Source of the DNA: Clostridia bacterium
Lineage (GTDB): Bacteria; Bacillota; Clostridia; Oscillospirales; Ruminococcaceae
Reading direction: 5' to 3'
Assembly: GCA_009929695.1 (NCBI GenBank)
Contig: RZZW01000007.1
Span: 1-64,000, forward strand
DNA: 64,000 nt
Shown here one piece after another: positions 26,849 through 35,841 of this stretch. Numbering within the stretch: position 1 is the stretch's first letter; the number at the start of each line of letters is the position of its first letter. The notes below the pieces were generated by a model. The model saw only the letters and a program-made list of their open reading frames with translations, made no database searches and was not told where the DNA came from. A program made the translations under genes and the position numbers.

Positions 26849-28319
26849 TATATTGTCGCGCGTCACTCCTCAGCGCACTCGCGCTCTGCTTGAGCAGTGC
26901 GTGCAGGCTAATTTCAATTCCATTCGTGTTTGGGGTGGAGGATATTATCCCGACGACTTCTTTTTTGATATATGCGACGAGCTCGGCTTGGTCGTTTGGC
27001 AGGATTTCATGTTCGCTTGCGCGAATTACCACTTGACGCCCGAATTTGAAGAGAACATCAAGGCGGAATTTGTCGATAATATTACGCGCCTGCGCAGCCA
27101 CCCATCGTTAGGACTTTGGTGCGGCAACAATGAGATGGAAATGTTTCAATCCGTCAGCGAATACGATGGCACACCTAAAACGCGTTCGGACTACATCCGT
27201 ATGTTCGAGCACATTTTGCCCGAAATTTTGCGCGAGTATGACCCCGACACCTTTTATTGGCCTGCTTCGCCATCAAGCGGCGGAGGCTTTGATGAGCCTA
27301 ACGACCCAAACCGCGGCGACGTGCACTATTGGGAAGTGTGGCATGGAAACGTGCCTTTTACGGAGTATCGCAAATACTATTTTAGATATGCGTCCGAATT
27401 CGGCTTTCAGTCGTTCCCGTGCAAAAAAACCATCTACAGCTTCGCGCTGCCGGAGGACTGCAATATTTTCTCCCGCGTAATGGAGCGTCATCAGAGAAAT
27501 GATGGCGCAAATGGAAAAATAATGGCATACCTTGCGCAAACATATTTATATCCCACAGAATTTGACACACTGCTTTATGCTTCGCAGCTACTGCAGGCAG
27601 AGGCAATTCGGTACGGTGTCGAGCATTGGCGCCGCAACCGCGGTCGCTGCATGGGTGCTATCTATTGGCAGCTAAACGACATTTGGCCTGTGGCGTCATG
27701 GGCGTCGATTGACTATTTCGGAAGATGGAAAACGCTTCACTACTACGCCAAACGCTTCTTCGCACCATTGATGATATCCTGCGAAGAAACAGGCGAGACA
27801 ACCGACAGAAACTCCATAATTTTGCAGCCTTCGCCTATCAAAACAAAAGCGCACCTCAATGTCGCCAATGAGACAAGAGAAGCCGTCGACGTGACAGTGC
27901 GCTGGGCGCTGCGCAATAGCTCTTCCGCTGTTTTACAGCAGGGAGAAAGTTCGCTTACAGTTCCCAATCTCACGAGTGTTTGGCTTGAAGAAATTGATTT
28001 TAACGGCACGGATTATCTTGAGAATTATTTCAGCTACGAGTTATGGAAAGACGGAGAACAATGCTCATGTGGAACAGTCCTGTTCACTGCACCTAAGCAT
28101 TATCATTTCCTCAATCCAGATTTGCAATGGCATGTTGAGGGCGACACAATTTTTGTTACCGCACAAGCCTATGCAAAAAGCGTAGAAATCGAGTGTGACG
28201 AAGAAGATTTGGTTCTTAGCGACAACTTTTTTGATATGAATGCAGGCACAGTGGGAATCAAAGTGCTCTCTGGCACTCCGCGCCGCCTACGACTGCGTTC
28301 CGTATATGATATCCGTTGA
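26836..28319 (+). pseudogene. GH2 beta-mannosidase, C-terminal fragment
   Basis: From about 26836 the plus-strand frame encodes PEDNILSRVTPQRTR, FNSIRVWGGGYYPDDFFFDICDELG, WCGNNEMEM (acid/base Glu) and SEFGFQSFP (nucleophile Glu), then a C-terminal beta domain to 28319. This is the catalytic and C-terminal part of a GH2 beta-mannosidase of about 820 residues; the N-terminal sugar-binding and Ig-like domains (about 330 residues) are missing. The frame continues upstream only as non-coding antisense-like sequence across the truncated binding-protein gene. The active site is complete, but there is no start or ribosome site at the junction. Confidence 0.8.
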
Positions 28320-28346
28320 AATTACATTTTTTAAAATCCTCATAAA

Positions 28347-28393
28347 AATAACGAGCCGCATGTTTGTCAAAATAAACACGCGGCTCGTTATTT
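28347..28393 (+). terminator. Strong terminator ending the sugar region
   Basis: AATAACGAGCCGC pairs with GCGGCTCGTTATT around a loop of about 19 bases that itself starts ATG and ends CAC; followed by TAGATTATCCTTTTTTC. Confidence 0.8.
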
Positions 28394-28511
28394 AGATTAT
28401 CCTTTTTTCTAAAGAGTATGCGGGGTGAAGTATATTTATGAATGTAAAGGTGTGGAATTTTGGTGGATTGCGTGGTACAATTAGATAGAAAAAGTGTTGC
28501 GGAGGTTTTTT

Positions 28512-28934
28512 ATGCAGGTGCTGATTATTGACGGGCAGGGCGGAAAGATTGGGCGGGGACTCATTGAGGGATTGCTTGGTGCGGGGCTTGATGACATTAT
28601 TGCTGTCGGCACTAATTATGCGGCGACGGCGGCTATGATGAAGGCGGGTGCGAAGCTTTGCGCGACGGGGGAGAACCCTGTTGTTGTAAACGCCGTGAAC
28701 GCCGACATAATTGCGGGACCTATCGGCATCATAGCGGCGAACTCGCTGCTTGGAGAAGTCACGCCAAAAATGGCGGCGGCTGTGTCGGAGAGCGGCGCGC
28801 AAAAGATACTTGTGCCCATAAACAAATGCAGCCTGACGGTTGCGGGCACACAGGGTGCGTCGCTGACGGAGTTAACGCAACAAGCAATTCAAATAATATG
28901 CGCGTATGCGCGACAGACAGGAGAATTATCATGA
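28512..28934 (+). CDS. DUF3842 family protein
   Basis: 140 aa. Start ATG 28512 behind GCGGAGG. Begins VLIIDGQGGKIGRGLIE, a nucleotide-binding-like Gly-rich loop, and contains AVGTNYAATAAMMKAGA, ATGENPVVVNA and GPIGIIAANSLLGEVTP, all characteristic of DUF3842, a small family found mainly in anaerobic Firmicutes. Function unknown; NAD(P)-like binding is suggested by the loop only. Its stop overlaps the start of the alcohol dehydrogenase (ATGA), so the two are translationally coupled. Confidence 0.85.
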   Translation: MQVLIIDGQGGKIGRGLIEGLLGAGLDDIIAVGTNYAATAAMMKAGAKLCATGENPVVVNAVNADIIAGPIGIIAANSLLGEVTPKMAAAVSESGAQKILVPINKCSLTVAGTQGASLTELTQQAIQIICAYARQTGELS

Positions 28935-30118
28935 AAAATTTTGAGTATTTTACACCGACAAAAGTTATTTTCGGCAAAAACGCAGAGGGCGAGACAGGCC
29001 GTCTTGTCAAGCAACAGGGCTGCAAAAAGGTGCTTATCCATTACGGCAGCGAGAGCGCAAAACGCTCTGGACTTATTGACCGCATATGCGCGGCGCTTGA
29101 CGCAGAGGGGATAGAATACGTCACGCTCGGCGGAGTTGTGCCAAATCCGCGCCTTACAAAGGTGCGCGAGGGCATACAGCTTTGCCGCGAAAACGGCGTT
29201 GACTTTGTGCTCGCAATAGGCGGCGGCAGTGTTATCGACTCGTCAAAAGCTATCGGCTACGGTGTTGCAAACGAGGGCGACGTGTGGGATTTCTACATGA
29301 TGAAGCGCGCGCCAAAGGCGTGTCTGCCTGTTGGCGCAGTGCTGACAATAGCCGCCGCGGGCAGCGAGATGAGCAACTCGTCTGTCATTACAAATGATGA
29401 AGAGGAGAATAACTGGTACAAACGCGGCGCGAATTTTGAGATTTGCCGCTGCAAATTTGCGGTTATGAACCCTGAATTGACATATACGCTGCCGCAATAT
29501 CAGACGCGCTGTGGCTGCACTGATATCCTGATGCACACGATGGAGCGTTATTTTGGTGGCGACGATAACATGGAAATTACCGACGGCATCAGCGAAGCAC
29601 TCATGAGAACGGTGATTGAATGCGCGCGCACGCTTGAAAAAGACCCGCAGAATTATGACGCACGCGCCGAGGTGATGTGGGCGGGCAGCCTTTCGCACAA
29701 TGGCTTGACAGGTTGCGGCACAAATGGTGGGGACTGGTCTTGCCACCGTCTTGAGCATGAGATAGGCGCGCGATTTGACGTTGCGCACGGCGCGGGGCTT
29801 GCGGCAATTTGGGGCACATGGGCGCGCTACACCTATAAGCTTCTGCCACAGCGTTTCGCTAAATTTGCAGTGAATGTTTTGGGCGTTTTGCCAAAAAATA
29901 ATGACGAGGAAACGGCGCTTGCGGGTATTGAGGCCATGGAGGCGTTCTACCGCGAGATATCCATGCCGACAAAAATAAGCGACCTCGGGGTTGAGCTGAC
30001 ACATGAGGACGCAGTGGCAATGGCCGACAAAGCCACGCTGGGCGGCACCGTGACGGTGGGGACTATCATAAAGCTGCACAGCGACGACATGGTGAAAATT
30101 TACATGGCGGCGAAGTAA
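28931..30118 (+). CDS. Iron-containing alcohol dehydrogenase (BDH/YqhD-like)
   Basis: 395 aa. Fe-ADH family: IGGGSVIDSSKAIGYG binds NAD(P); metal ligands lie in DILMHTMERYF (Asp, His) and HRLEHEIGARFDVAHGAGLA (two His). Closest in pattern to clostridial NADPH-dependent butanol dehydrogenases and YqhD, which reduce aldehydes to alcohols. GAIGGG-type selectivity cannot be decided by eye. Start ATG 28931 with ACAGGAGAATTATC. Coupled with the DUF3842 gene upstream. Confidence 0.9.
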   Translation: MKNFEYFTPTKVIFGKNAEGETGRLVKQQGCKKVLIHYGSESAKRSGLIDRICAALDAEGIEYVTLGGVVPNPRLTKVREGIQLCRENGVDFVLAIGGGSVIDSSKAIGYGVANEGDVWDFYMMKRAPKACLPVGAVLTIAAAGSEMSNSSVITNDEEENNWYKRGANFEICRCKFAVMNPELTYTLPQYQTRCGCTDILMHTMERYFGGDDNMEITDGISEALMRTVIECARTLEKDPQNYDARAEVMWAGSLSHNGLTGCGTNGGDWSCHRLEHEIGARFDVAHGAGLAAIWGTWARYTYKLLPQRFAKFAVNVLGVLPKNNDEETALAGIEAMEAFYREISMPTKISDLGVELTHEDAVAMADKATLGGTVTVGTIIKLHSDDMVKIYMAAK

Positions 30119-30156
30119 AGAAAAGTACACCGCACGGAGTGTGATTTGCAATGTAT

Positions 30157-30184
30157 GTAGGGGCGATTCGTGAATCGCCCCTAC
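30157..30184. repeat. Short palindromic repeat (GTAGGGGCG type)
   Basis: GTAGGGGCGATTC and its exact reverse complement around a GT centre, 28 bp. Same family as the elements at 41391, 41967, 62991 and 63177. Confidence 0.8.
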
Positions 30185-30214
30185 GGACAGCATAAACTGT
30201 ATGAACGGCTGAAA

Positions 30215-30256
30215 AACAATGCGCTGCTGCGGATATCCGCAGCAGCGCATTTTAAG
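30215..30256. terminator. Bidirectional terminator between convergent genes
   Basis: AATGCGCTGCTGCGGAT and its exact reverse complement form a 17 bp palindrome at 30218-30251, with A-rich sequence before and TTTT after. Lies between the Fe-ADH gene and the converging flavin reductase-rubredoxin gene. Confidence 0.85.
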
Positions 30257-30262
30257 TTTGTA

Positions 30263-30865
30263 TTATATTTTTTCAAAATCCGCCGCGCCGTGTTTGCATA
30301 GGGGGCAGATGAAATCAGCAGGCAGATTTTCGCCTTCATATACATATCCGCAAATTTTGCAGCGCCAGCCCTTGACGCTCGTTGCCTGTGGCTTTGGCTT
30401 TATGTTTGCCTGATAATAGCTGTATGTAACGCTCTCGACATCTGACAACACCTTCGCCTGCGTTATATCAGCGACGAAAAGTGTGTGCGAACCCATGTCG
30501 ATTTGCTGTGTAACCTTGCCGCTCAGCATCGCATTTGTGTATTTCGGCAGATATAAAATGCCGTTTTCAGAGCGGAAGGACTGCTCACAGTCGGCAAATT
30601 TATTTACATTTTTTCCACTTTGAAAACCGAAATGCTCAAAAACCTTGAATGGCGTTTCCTGCGTGAGCATAGAGACGTTAAACTCGCCGGTGCGGGCTAT
30701 CATGTCGTGCGTGTAGTTTTGCTTGCACACGCCAAGCACCATTGTGGCGGGGTTTGGCATGACCTGCATAACCGTGTTTACAATGCAGCCGTTGTCCTTT
30801 TCGCCCTCGCGCGCGGTGAGCACATAAAGGCCGTAGCCGATTTTAAAAAGCGCGTTGCTGTCCAT
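30263..30865 (-). CDS. Flavin reductase-rubredoxin fusion (high molecular weight rubredoxin, Hrb-like)
   Basis: 200 aa. Residues 1-150 are an FMN-binding flavin reductase domain (GYGLYVLTAREGEKDNGCIVNTVMQVMPNP); 160-200 are a rubredoxin with two CxxC knuckles (CKICGYVYEG and CPLCKHG). In clostridia and Moorella, Hrb passes electrons from NAD(P)H to flavodiiron proteins that reduce oxygen or NO. Cytoplasmic. Start ATG 30865 with GGAGGCTC upstream. No flavodiiron gene is in the window. Confidence 0.9.
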   Translation of the reverse strand: MDSNALFKIGYGLYVLTAREGEKDNGCIVNTVMQVMPNPATMVLGVCKQNYTHDMIARTGEFNVSMLTQETPFKVFEHFGFQSGKNVNKFADCEQSFRSENGILYLPKYTNAMLSGKVTQQIDMGSHTLFVADITQAKVLSDVESVTYSYYQANIKPKPQATSVKGWRCKICGYVYEGENLPADFICPLCKHGAADFEKI

Positions 30866-30887
30866 AATGAGCCTCCATTAAAAAGGC

Positions 30888-31235
30888 TTAGTCCTCTAAA
30901 TCGTCGGCTGCCTGTGCGGCGTCGGTGGCATTTTCTTCCTCTTCGCGGCTGAAATCGTCGCTGAAAAGAAGCTGCTCATACTCGTCAAGCTCTGCCTCGC
31001 GGCGGCGGATATACACAAGCATTGCTGCAAGAGCGCCCGCAACGGCGGCTAAAAATGTTACTAAAATTGCAAAAGTACTTTTTTTCATAGTGATATAGTC
31101 CTCTCTGTTACTGTGATGCAGCGCGCAGTCAAGCTGGCGCTTGATTTTATTTTTGGCATGAGCGGCTTTGCCCACAAAAACCGCAGTCGGCACAGCCGTG
31201 ACCGCGCCCTTGATAAGACCTGTGATGAGCCCCAT
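30888..31235 (-). CDS. Small membrane protein of unknown function
   Basis: 115 aa from ATG 31235 (AAAGGCGGCGTTTCAA upstream). One confident membrane helix (FAILVTFLAAVAGALAAMLVY, about 54-74) and a strongly acidic tail (DDFSREEEENATDAAQAADDLED). The N-terminal 49 residues (MGLITGLIKGAVTAVP) hold a second hydrophobic segment. An internal ATG at 31088 with AGAGGA would give a 66-residue single-pass form starting MKKST. It precedes the Hrb-like gene by 22 bases and may share its transcript. Confidence 0.55.
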   Translation of the reverse strand: MGLITGLIKGAVTAVPTAVFVGKAAHAKNKIKRQLDCALHHSNREDYITMKKSTFAILVTFLAAVAGALAAMLVYIRRREAELDEYEQLLFSDDFSREEEENATDAAQAADDLED

Positions 31236-31289
31236 TTGAAACGCCGCCTTTCATAAATATAGTATTATTATATACGCAAAGCACGAGAT

Positions 31290-32138
31290 TTACAAGTGCA
31301 ATTTTTGCGTTTTGCCATATTTGTGCTCGGCGGTTGAGATTAGATATTTGAAAATCTGCGGCTTGTATTTTTCATAAAGCCCTATGCGCTCGTAAAGCTC
31401 TTTATAATATGTAAAAAGCTTCGCTTTTGTGGATATTAAATTCACCAAATCTATCTGCGTGTGCGTTATGCTTTTGCGGTTTTTCACGTAGTAATAAACA
31501 GGCGTGCTGACGGCGGCAAAGCGCTCGGCATAGCGGATATATTCAAGATTAAACAGAAAATCCTCGCTCCACGTAAGCTCTTCGCTGCAAAGAATATTGT
31601 TTTTGCGCAAAATCTCAGTGCGGTAAAGCTTGTTCCATAAAACGCCGTAGTAAAAGCTTGCCGGCTCGTCCATAAGCTCGCGGGCAAACTCCTCTTTATT
31701 CATAACGTCAGTTCGGCTTAAAAAACCGAGTGCGGTCATTTCACCGCCCTCGTCCTCGGGCATGACGCGGTAATAATGCGATATAACAAGGTCTGCGTCT
31801 GTGGCGAGAGCTCTTTCAACAAGCGTTTGTGTCGCGTTTTCGGCTAGGTAATCGTCGCTGTCGAGGAACTGAATATACTCGCCCGCCGCCTGCTTTATGG
31901 CGATGTTGCGCGTCTCGGACACACCGCCGTTTGCCTTGTCGATAACGCAAATTCGGCTGTCGACTGCTGCGTACATGTTGCATATTTTAAGCGACGCGTC
32001 GGTGCTGCCGTCGTTCACGACAAGAATTTCTATGTTGTCATAGCTTTGCTTTCGCGCGCTTGCAATGCAGCGTCCGAGGTCGGTCGATGCGTTGTAAACT
32101 GGGATTATTATTGAGACAAGCGGATTTTCATTTTTCAT
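31290..32138 (-). CDS. Glycosyltransferase family 2
   Basis: 282 aa, GT-A fold: LVSIIIPVYNASTDLGRCI, VVNDGSTDAS and QFLDSDDYL (DxD). No membrane helices, unlike the processive enzyme at 18926. Closest in layout to EpsJ/WcaA-like transferases adding sugars to capsule or wall teichoic precursors. Start placed at ATG 32138 (GAGGTG upstream) rather than four codons earlier. It follows the ABC exporter gene by 12 bases, so co-expression is likely. Confidence 0.85.
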   Translation of the reverse strand: MKNENPLVSIIIPVYNASTDLGRCIASARKQSYDNIEILVVNDGSTDASLKICNMYAAVDSRICVIDKANGGVSETRNIAIKQAAGEYIQFLDSDDYLAENATQTLVERALATDADLVISHYYRVMPEDEGGEMTALGFLSRTDVMNKEEFARELMDEPASFYYGVLWNKLYRTEILRKNNILCSEELTWSEDFLFNLEYIRYAERFAAVSTPVYYYVKNRKSITHTQIDLVNLISTKAKLFTYYKELYERIGLYEKYKPQIFKYLISTAEHKYGKTQKLHL

Positions 32139-32150
32139 AGTGCACCTCAT

Positions 32151-33914
32151 TTAAAACGTTTGGCTGTCGAGCCTTTTTGCACCGTTCCAAAGTGCGGCAT
32201 ATTTTCCGTTTTTGGCTAAAAGCTCTTCGTGCGAGCCCTCTTCCTCAATGCCGTCGCCGCCGAGCACAAGTATGCGGTCGGCGTTTTGGATTGTCGTCAA
32301 GCGGTGCGCTATCGTCACTGTCGTGCGGCCGTCCGTCAGCTTCGCAAGGCTTTTGCCGACGAGATATTCGCTCTCGTTGTCAAGCGCGCTCGTGGCTTCG
32401 TCGAGAATTAAAATCGGCGGATTTTTCAAAAACACACGCGCTATTGAAATTCTCTGCTTTTGCCCGCCCGAAAGCTTAACGCCGCGCTCGCCGACATATG
32501 ATTCATATCCGCGCGCAAGCGTTGAGATAAACTCGTGCGCGCCAGCCATTTTAGCGGCGGCGATGACCTCTTGCTTTGTCGCGCCCGAGCGTCCGTAGGC
32601 GATATTGTCGTACACTGTTCCGCTGAAAAGATAAACGTCCTGCTGAACCATGCCTATCGCGTCGCGCAAACTTTTTACGGTGATGTGCCTAACGTCGCGT
32701 CCGTCTATCGAGACAACGCCGTCCGTCGCGTCATAAAAGCGGGGGATAAGGTTGCAAAGCGTTGTCTTTCCGCCGCCCGAAGGACCGACTAGCGCAAGCC
32801 TTTCGCCCGGTTTTATGTGCAAATTTAAGTGCTTCAGCACCTTGTTGTGGTCGTCCGGATACTCAAAGCTGACGTCCGTAAACTCGATTTCGCCCTTTAC
32901 ATTTTCGAGCGACTTTGCGTCCGGCGCGTCGAAAATTTCGGCGTCGGCGTCCATTATCTCGCAAAAGCGCTCAATGCCTGACATTCCGCGCTGAAACTGC
33001 TCCGCAAACTCTATTATGCGGCGCACAGTGGCTAAAAGCGTCGTTACATACATTATATAAGCGACGAGATCGCCCGGATTTATGTACTGCTTCACGACAA
33101 AAATGCCGCCCGCCAAGATGACAATAAGGTACATTAAACCGTCAAAAAGGCGCGTCGTTGTGCTGAACGCCGCCATCAAGCGGTAGCCGTTTGTCTTTAT
33201 TTTTAAAAATTTCTCGTTGCCCTCGGCAAATTTCTCCTGCTCAAGCTCCTCTGCGCCAAACGCCTTTACGACGCGCACGCCGAGCAGAGAGTCTTCAATC
33301 TGCGCGTTAAGCTCGCCTATTTGCACGCGCTGTTTGCGAAAAACCTCGCGAAGCTGCCTGTTAAACCGCGAGCAAACGACAACCATCACGGGCAGACAAG
33401 CGAAGATTATCAGCGTCAGCCACGGATTTATGAGCGCGAGAATTATAAAGGAAATAAGCCCTTTAACGCCCGCTATAAAAAATTCCTCAGGGCAGTGGTG
33501 CGCAAATTCCGTCACGTCAAAAAGGTCGTTTGTAATGCGCCCCATTATCTGCCCGACCTTTGTGTTTGCAAAGTAGTTGTCTGACAATTTATGCAGATGC
33601 TCAAACGCGTCGCGGCGCATATCCGTTTCAATTTTTGTGCCCATGATGTGCCCCGCGCCCGCCATGTAATAGTTTGCGGCGGCGTCGATGATGCGCAGCA
33701 CAAAATAAAGTGTCGCAAGCTTTAATATGCCCGAAATTGCAAGCATCTGCGCGCTGTCCGTGGCGGTGTTTGTTATGTAGCGCATGATGACAGGCAGCAC
33801 GAGGTCGCAGAGCGTTGTCAGCCCCGCGCAGAAAAGGTCAGCCGCCAAAATGCCCTTATATTTTGCCATGTAAGGATAAAATCGCTTAAATAATTGTACG
33901 TTGCTGTGTTTCAT
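32151..33914 (-). CDS. ABC exporter, fused permease and ATPase (MsbA/BmrA type)
   Basis: 587 aa. Six-helix ABC_membrane domain at 1-310, ATPase at 330-575 with Walker A GPSGGGKTTL, Q-loop QQDVYLF, signature LSGGQKQRISIARVFLKNP, Walker B ILILDEATSALD and the H-loop IAHRLTT. Works as a homodimer or heterodimer exporting lipids or drugs. No partner half-transporter adjacent, favouring a homodimer. Start ATG 33914; upstream AGGAAATAATAAAAC. Confidence 0.9.
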   Translation of the reverse strand: MKHSNVQLFKRFYPYMAKYKGILAADLFCAGLTTLCDLVLPVIMRYITNTATDSAQMLAISGILKLATLYFVLRIIDAAANYYMAGAGHIMGTKIETDMRRDAFEHLHKLSDNYFANTKVGQIMGRITNDLFDVTEFAHHCPEEFFIAGVKGLISFIILALINPWLTLIIFACLPVMVVVCSRFNRQLREVFRKQRVQIGELNAQIEDSLLGVRVVKAFGAEELEQEKFAEGNEKFLKIKTNGYRLMAAFSTTTRLFDGLMYLIVILAGGIFVVKQYINPGDLVAYIMYVTTLLATVRRIIEFAEQFQRGMSGIERFCEIMDADAEIFDAPDAKSLENVKGEIEFTDVSFEYPDDHNKVLKHLNLHIKPGERLALVGPSGGGKTTLCNLIPRFYDATDGVVSIDGRDVRHITVKSLRDAIGMVQQDVYLFSGTVYDNIAYGRSGATKQEVIAAAKMAGAHEFISTLARGYESYVGERGVKLSGGQKQRISIARVFLKNPPILILDEATSALDNESEYLVGKSLAKLTDGRTTVTIAHRLTTIQNADRILVLGGDGIEEEGSHEELLAKNGKYAALWNGAKRLDSQTF

Positions 33915-34010
33915 GTTTTATTATTTCCTCAAATATGCTGTAAATTTGATGTCTTCCTCGTAGGGCGCGACCAATGTCAACAGGTTAAGATAAAATAGTG
34001 CATAAGCACC

Positions 34011-34111
34011 CCTCATCAGTCGCCTGCGGGCGACAGCTTCTCCCGAGGGAGAAGCCTCTAAAGCCTTCTCCTTTAGGAGAAGGTGGCGCGACGTAGGAGC
34101 GACGGATGAGG
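34011..34111 (+). repeat. CCTCATC...GATGAGG interspersed repeat, copy 1
   Basis: 101 bp bounded by CCTCATC and GATGAGG, with internal hairpins CGCCTGCGGGCG, CTTCTCCCGAGGGAGAAG and CTTCTCCTTTAGGAGAAG. Copies in opposite orientation at 35708 and same orientation at 57197. Found 3' of the exporter's promoter region and beyond the end of pncB. Confidence 0.85.
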
Positions 34112-34158
34112 TAGGTTCGCACGAAATAATAATTGCACGCCTTAGCCTGTTGACGTTG

Positions 34159-34186
34159 AGGGCGCGCCGAGTCGTCGCGCCCTACG
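34159..34186. repeat. GGGCGCG hairpin element
   Basis: GGGCGCG (34160-34166) pairs with CGCGCCC (34176-34182), followed by TACGG. A matching CGTAGGGCGCGACC lies at 33959-33972 and GTCAACAGGTTAAG/CTTAGCCTGTTGAC flank the 34011 repeat, making a nested inverted structure from 33959 to about 34186. Confidence 0.6.
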
Positions 34187-34196
34187 GAAAAGTGTC

Positions 34197-35648
34197 TTAT
34201 TTTTTCCCAAATTGTTTCAAAAGTGCCTGACGCTCATCCCAAAGCTTTTGCGAAAGGTCAACGTAATATCTGTGCGGATTTTCAAATCGCGTCACCTCGT
34301 CCCAAAGCGTGTTCACCTGTGCGGCGCAGAAAGTGCGTATTTCCTTAAGCGGCGGGTTTTCGTAAATGCGCTTGCCGCTCACATAAATTGGCACGTTGAG
34401 CTTTTTTGCGTGAACGTTTGTGAACGTGCGGCTTTTCCACGTTTCAACAGGGTCAAAAAGCGTTATACCGCCCGCTGTGTCGACGGCCTCGTCATACATT
34501 GTGATGTAGTCTGCCATCGCCTTGCCTGTCTCGTCGTCGTAGATACGGTAGACGTTTTTGAGGTGAGGTATCGTCATTTTTTCTGCTGTTTCGCTTATTT
34601 TTATTTTCGGAATATATTTTTCGCCGTCCTTGACAGCCGCGAGCTTATACACGCCGCCAAAAACAGGATCGCTTTTGCTCGTTATCATGTTTTCGCCGAT
34701 GCCGAAGCTGTCCACCTTTGCGTCCTGCAAAAGCAAATCGCGCACAAGATATTCGTCAAGCGAGTTCGACGCGCAAATTCCGCAGTCCTGATAGCCCGCC
34801 GCGTCGAGCAGCTTGCGTGCTTTCTTAGAGAGATACGCAATGTCGCCCGAATCAATGCGCACGCCCTTAGGACGCTTGCCAAGAGGTTTAAGCACCTCGT
34901 CAAACACCTTTATCGCGTTCGGAATGCCGCTTTTGAGCACGCTGTAGGTGTCCACAAGCAGCGTCGTGTTGTCGGGGTAAATCTCGGCGTAATGCTTAAA
35001 TGCCTCGTATTCTGATGGGAACATCTGCACCCACGAATGAGCCATAGTGCCGAGCGCGGGTATGCCGTAAAGCCTGTCCGCCATGACGCACGCCGTGCCG
35101 ACAACGCCGCCGATGTACGCGGCTCTTGCACCGAGCACCGCCGCGTCGTAGCCTTGCGCACGGCGCGAGCCAAATTCCATGATAGGTCTGCCCTTAGCCG
35201 CGCGCACAATGCGGTTGGTTTTGGTGCAGATAAGGCTTTGGTGGTTAAAGGTGACAAGCAAAAGCGTCTCGATAAGCTGCGCTTCGATGGCGGGGCCTTC
35301 AACGATTACGATGGGCTCCTGCGGGAAAATCGGCGTGCCCTCGGGGATAGCCCATATGTTGCAGTGAAACTCAAAATTGCGCAGATAGTCAAGAAAGCCC
35401 TCCGAAAAGCACTCCTTGCCGCGCAGATATTCGATGTCGCTGTCTGTGAAATGAAGCTCGTCCACAATTTCGCAAAACTGCGCAAGCCCCGCAGAAATAG
35501 CAAAGCCGCCCTCATCGGGGACCCTGCGGAAAAACATGTCAAACACGCCTATTTTGTCGGTGTAATTCTCCTCAAAATAGCCGCCCGCCATCGTCAGCTC
35601 ATAAAAATCCATTAAAAGCGTAAGGTTTCTCTCGTCATTGATATTCAT
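34197..35648 (-). CDS. pncB: Nicotinate phosphoribosyltransferase
   Basis: 483 aa, normal for the Firmicutes form. Begins LTLLMDFYELTMAGGYFE; contains EFGSRRAQGYDAAVLGARAAYIGGVVGT, with the active-site His region in TMAHSWVQMFPSEYEAF, and GVRIDSGDIAYLSKKAR. Converts nicotinate and PRPP to nicotinate mononucleotide in NAD salvage; ATP hydrolysis is coupled. Cytoplasmic. Start ATG 35648 with GAGGG upstream. It is a single-gene unit bracketed by inverted copies of the CCTCATC repeat (34011 and 35708). Confidence 0.93.
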   Translation of the reverse strand: MNINDERNLTLLMDFYELTMAGGYFEENYTDKIGVFDMFFRRVPDEGGFAISAGLAQFCEIVDELHFTDSDIEYLRGKECFSEGFLDYLRNFEFHCNIWAIPEGTPIFPQEPIVIVEGPAIEAQLIETLLLVTFNHQSLICTKTNRIVRAAKGRPIMEFGSRRAQGYDAAVLGARAAYIGGVVGTACVMADRLYGIPALGTMAHSWVQMFPSEYEAFKHYAEIYPDNTTLLVDTYSVLKSGIPNAIKVFDEVLKPLGKRPKGVRIDSGDIAYLSKKARKLLDAAGYQDCGICASNSLDEYLVRDLLLQDAKVDSFGIGENMITSKSDPVFGGVYKLAAVKDGEKYIPKIKISETAEKMTIPHLKNVYRIYDDETGKAMADYITMYDEAVDTAGGITLFDPVETWKSRTFTNVHAKKLNVPIYVSGKRIYENPPLKEIRTFCAAQVNTLWDEVTRFENPHRYYVDLSQKLWDERQALLKQFGKK

Positions 35649-35707
35649 TTATACTAGCCCTCTTTTTTTAAAATTGTTTTGTTGTGTGGTCGATTTCTGC
35701 AAGATTA

Positions 35708-35809
35708 CCTCATCCGTCGCTCCTTCGTCGCGCCACCTTCTCCTAAAGGAGAAGGCTCTCGTAGGCTTCCCCTTGAGGGGAAGCTGTCGCCCGCAGGCGA
35801 CTGATGAGG
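35708..35809 (-). repeat. CCTCATC...GATGAGG interspersed repeat, copy 2 (inverted)
   Basis: 102 bp, the reverse complement of the 34011 copy with small differences that keep hairpin pairing (CTTCCCCTCAAGGGGAAG here versus CTTCTCCCGAGGGAGAAG there). Confidence 0.85.
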
Positions 35810-35841
35810 TGAAAAGTTTAAGTCTTACGGCAATTTATTTG

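Noticed and set aside
29243-30250. 335-residue minus-strand frame
   Set aside because: Antisense to the Fe-alcohol dehydrogenase; no family features, no ribosome site; a by-product of GC-rich codon use.
34212-35615. Long plus-strand frames of 267 and 192 residues
   Set aside because: Antisense to pncB, which is unambiguous.
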